The notes beneath the pieces were generated by a model. That model was not told where the DNA came from. It searched no databases and was given only the letters and a program-made list of their open reading frames with translations. 64,000 nt of DNA from Robbsia andropogonis (GTDB lineage Bacteria; Pseudomonadota; Gammaproteobacteria; Burkholderiales; Burkholderiaceae). This document shows positions 63,611-64,000 of the stretch, in pieces. Location: contig NZ_LAQU01000001.1 in NCBI RefSeq assembly GCF_000970345.1, positions 310,001 through 374,000 of the forward strand, read 5' to 3'. Within the stretch, counting starts at the first letter, position 1. Every line of letters starts with the position of its first letter. Position numbers and translations under genes: made by a program.

Positions 63611-64000
63611 ATGCACCCAACGCCGAATCAACCCATGCGAGAACGACCATCAGCCAGACTACTGATCACCACGCCAAAGCGGCGCGTGCTGCTATTCCGT
63701 TTCGAACACCGTACTGGCGCGCTCGCAGATAAGGTCTATTGGGCAACGCCAGGCGGTGGCGTCGAGCAAGGTGAAACGTTCACCGACGCCGCAATAAGAG
63801 AGTTGCAAGAGGAAACCGGCATCCAGAAGACAACGTTATCTACGCCGGTAGGAAAGCGTCAATTTCCCTTGCAGTTGCCCGATGGCGAGCAGGTGCTTGC
63901 AGTCGAGCAATATTTCGTCGTGAACACGACCTCGGAGGCAATCTCACGTGATGGCTGGACCATCATGGAGAGAGAAGTGATGGCGGATCACAGATGGTGG
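63611..64000 (+). CDS. NUDIX hydrolase, cut by the window edge
   Basis: The first 130 residues of a NUDIX protein. The Nudix box starts with GGGVEQGETFTDAA and ends IRELQEETGI, so the metal-binding Glu residues (REXXEE) are complete. Such enzymes hydrolyse nucleoside diphosphates linked to another group; the substrate cannot be told. Start ATG 63611. The C-terminus is outside the window. Confidence 0.85.
   Translation, partial: MHPTPNQPMRERPSARLLITTPKRRVLLFRFEHRTGALADKVYWATPGGGVEQGETFTDAAIRELQEETGIQKTTLSTPVGKRQFPLQLPDGEQVLAVEQYFVVNTTSEAISRDGWTIMEREVMADHRWW

Noticed and set aside
1-64000. CRISPR arrays, tRNA or rRNA genes
   Set aside because: No regularly spaced repeats, cloverleaf-like or rRNA-like sequence noticed by eye; a dedicated scan was not possible.

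Overview
The window looks like a chromosomal segment of a Burkholderiaceae bacterium (Betaproteobacteria). The grounds are a contiguous GC-rich recC-recB-recD operon, a BTH_I2691-type T6SS effector cassette, MocR/EamA and LysE/Lrp pairs, and zinc-type HemB. Two effector-like genes and a two-partner adhesin would suit a host- or plant-associated life (inference; a Robbsia- or Burkholderia-like organism is my guess, not a demonstrated identity). No tRNA, rRNA or CRISPR array was seen. All calls come from reading the sequence; no database search was run.

Layout. 1-8242 is a T6SS accessory island read on the minus strand: vgrG, a DUF4123 adaptor, a large MIX-type effector and a membrane protein that is probably its immunity partner. 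It is followed by a broken second copy of the effector's 3' part, joined to the left end of an IS3-family element. 9090-18050 carries a flavin reductase, a MocR regulator divergent from an EamA exporter with clear inverted-repeat operators between them, a ClC channel with CBS domains, a TcdA/TcdB-like glycosyltransferase with effector character, and a second MocR regulator. 18038-26968 is a two-partner secretion locus: an exoprotein that stops before any toxin domain, and its TpsB transporter.

27339-38649 is the recCBD operon with start/stop overlaps. 38678-51009 is mostly housekeeping and transport: a histidine phosphatase, an EamA transporter, a TetR regulator, tsaC-like and nadC genes, an orphan molybdenum-hydroxylase large subunit, a YeeE/YedE transporter, hemB and a peptide-binding protein.

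51063-63189 is less GC-rich and more mosaic. It holds a SnoaL-like protein, a LysE exporter with its Lrp-type regulator, and two genes (aldo/keto reductase and AraC regulator) cut back to back by one apparent deletion. Further on are a two-component system opposite a cytochrome b561, a ferritin-CCC1 fusion (MbfA-like), a complete arsR-acr3-arsC-arsH operon with an operator palindrome, and a protein of unknown function with an altered zincin motif (HELGDHALG). A NUDIX hydrolase runs off the right edge.

The most interesting points are the effector/immunity locus with its direct-repeat scar, the TcdB-like glycosyltransferase, the HELGDH protein, the truncated TpsA, and several sharp operator palindromes (MocR/EamA, Lrp/LysE, TetR, ArsR).
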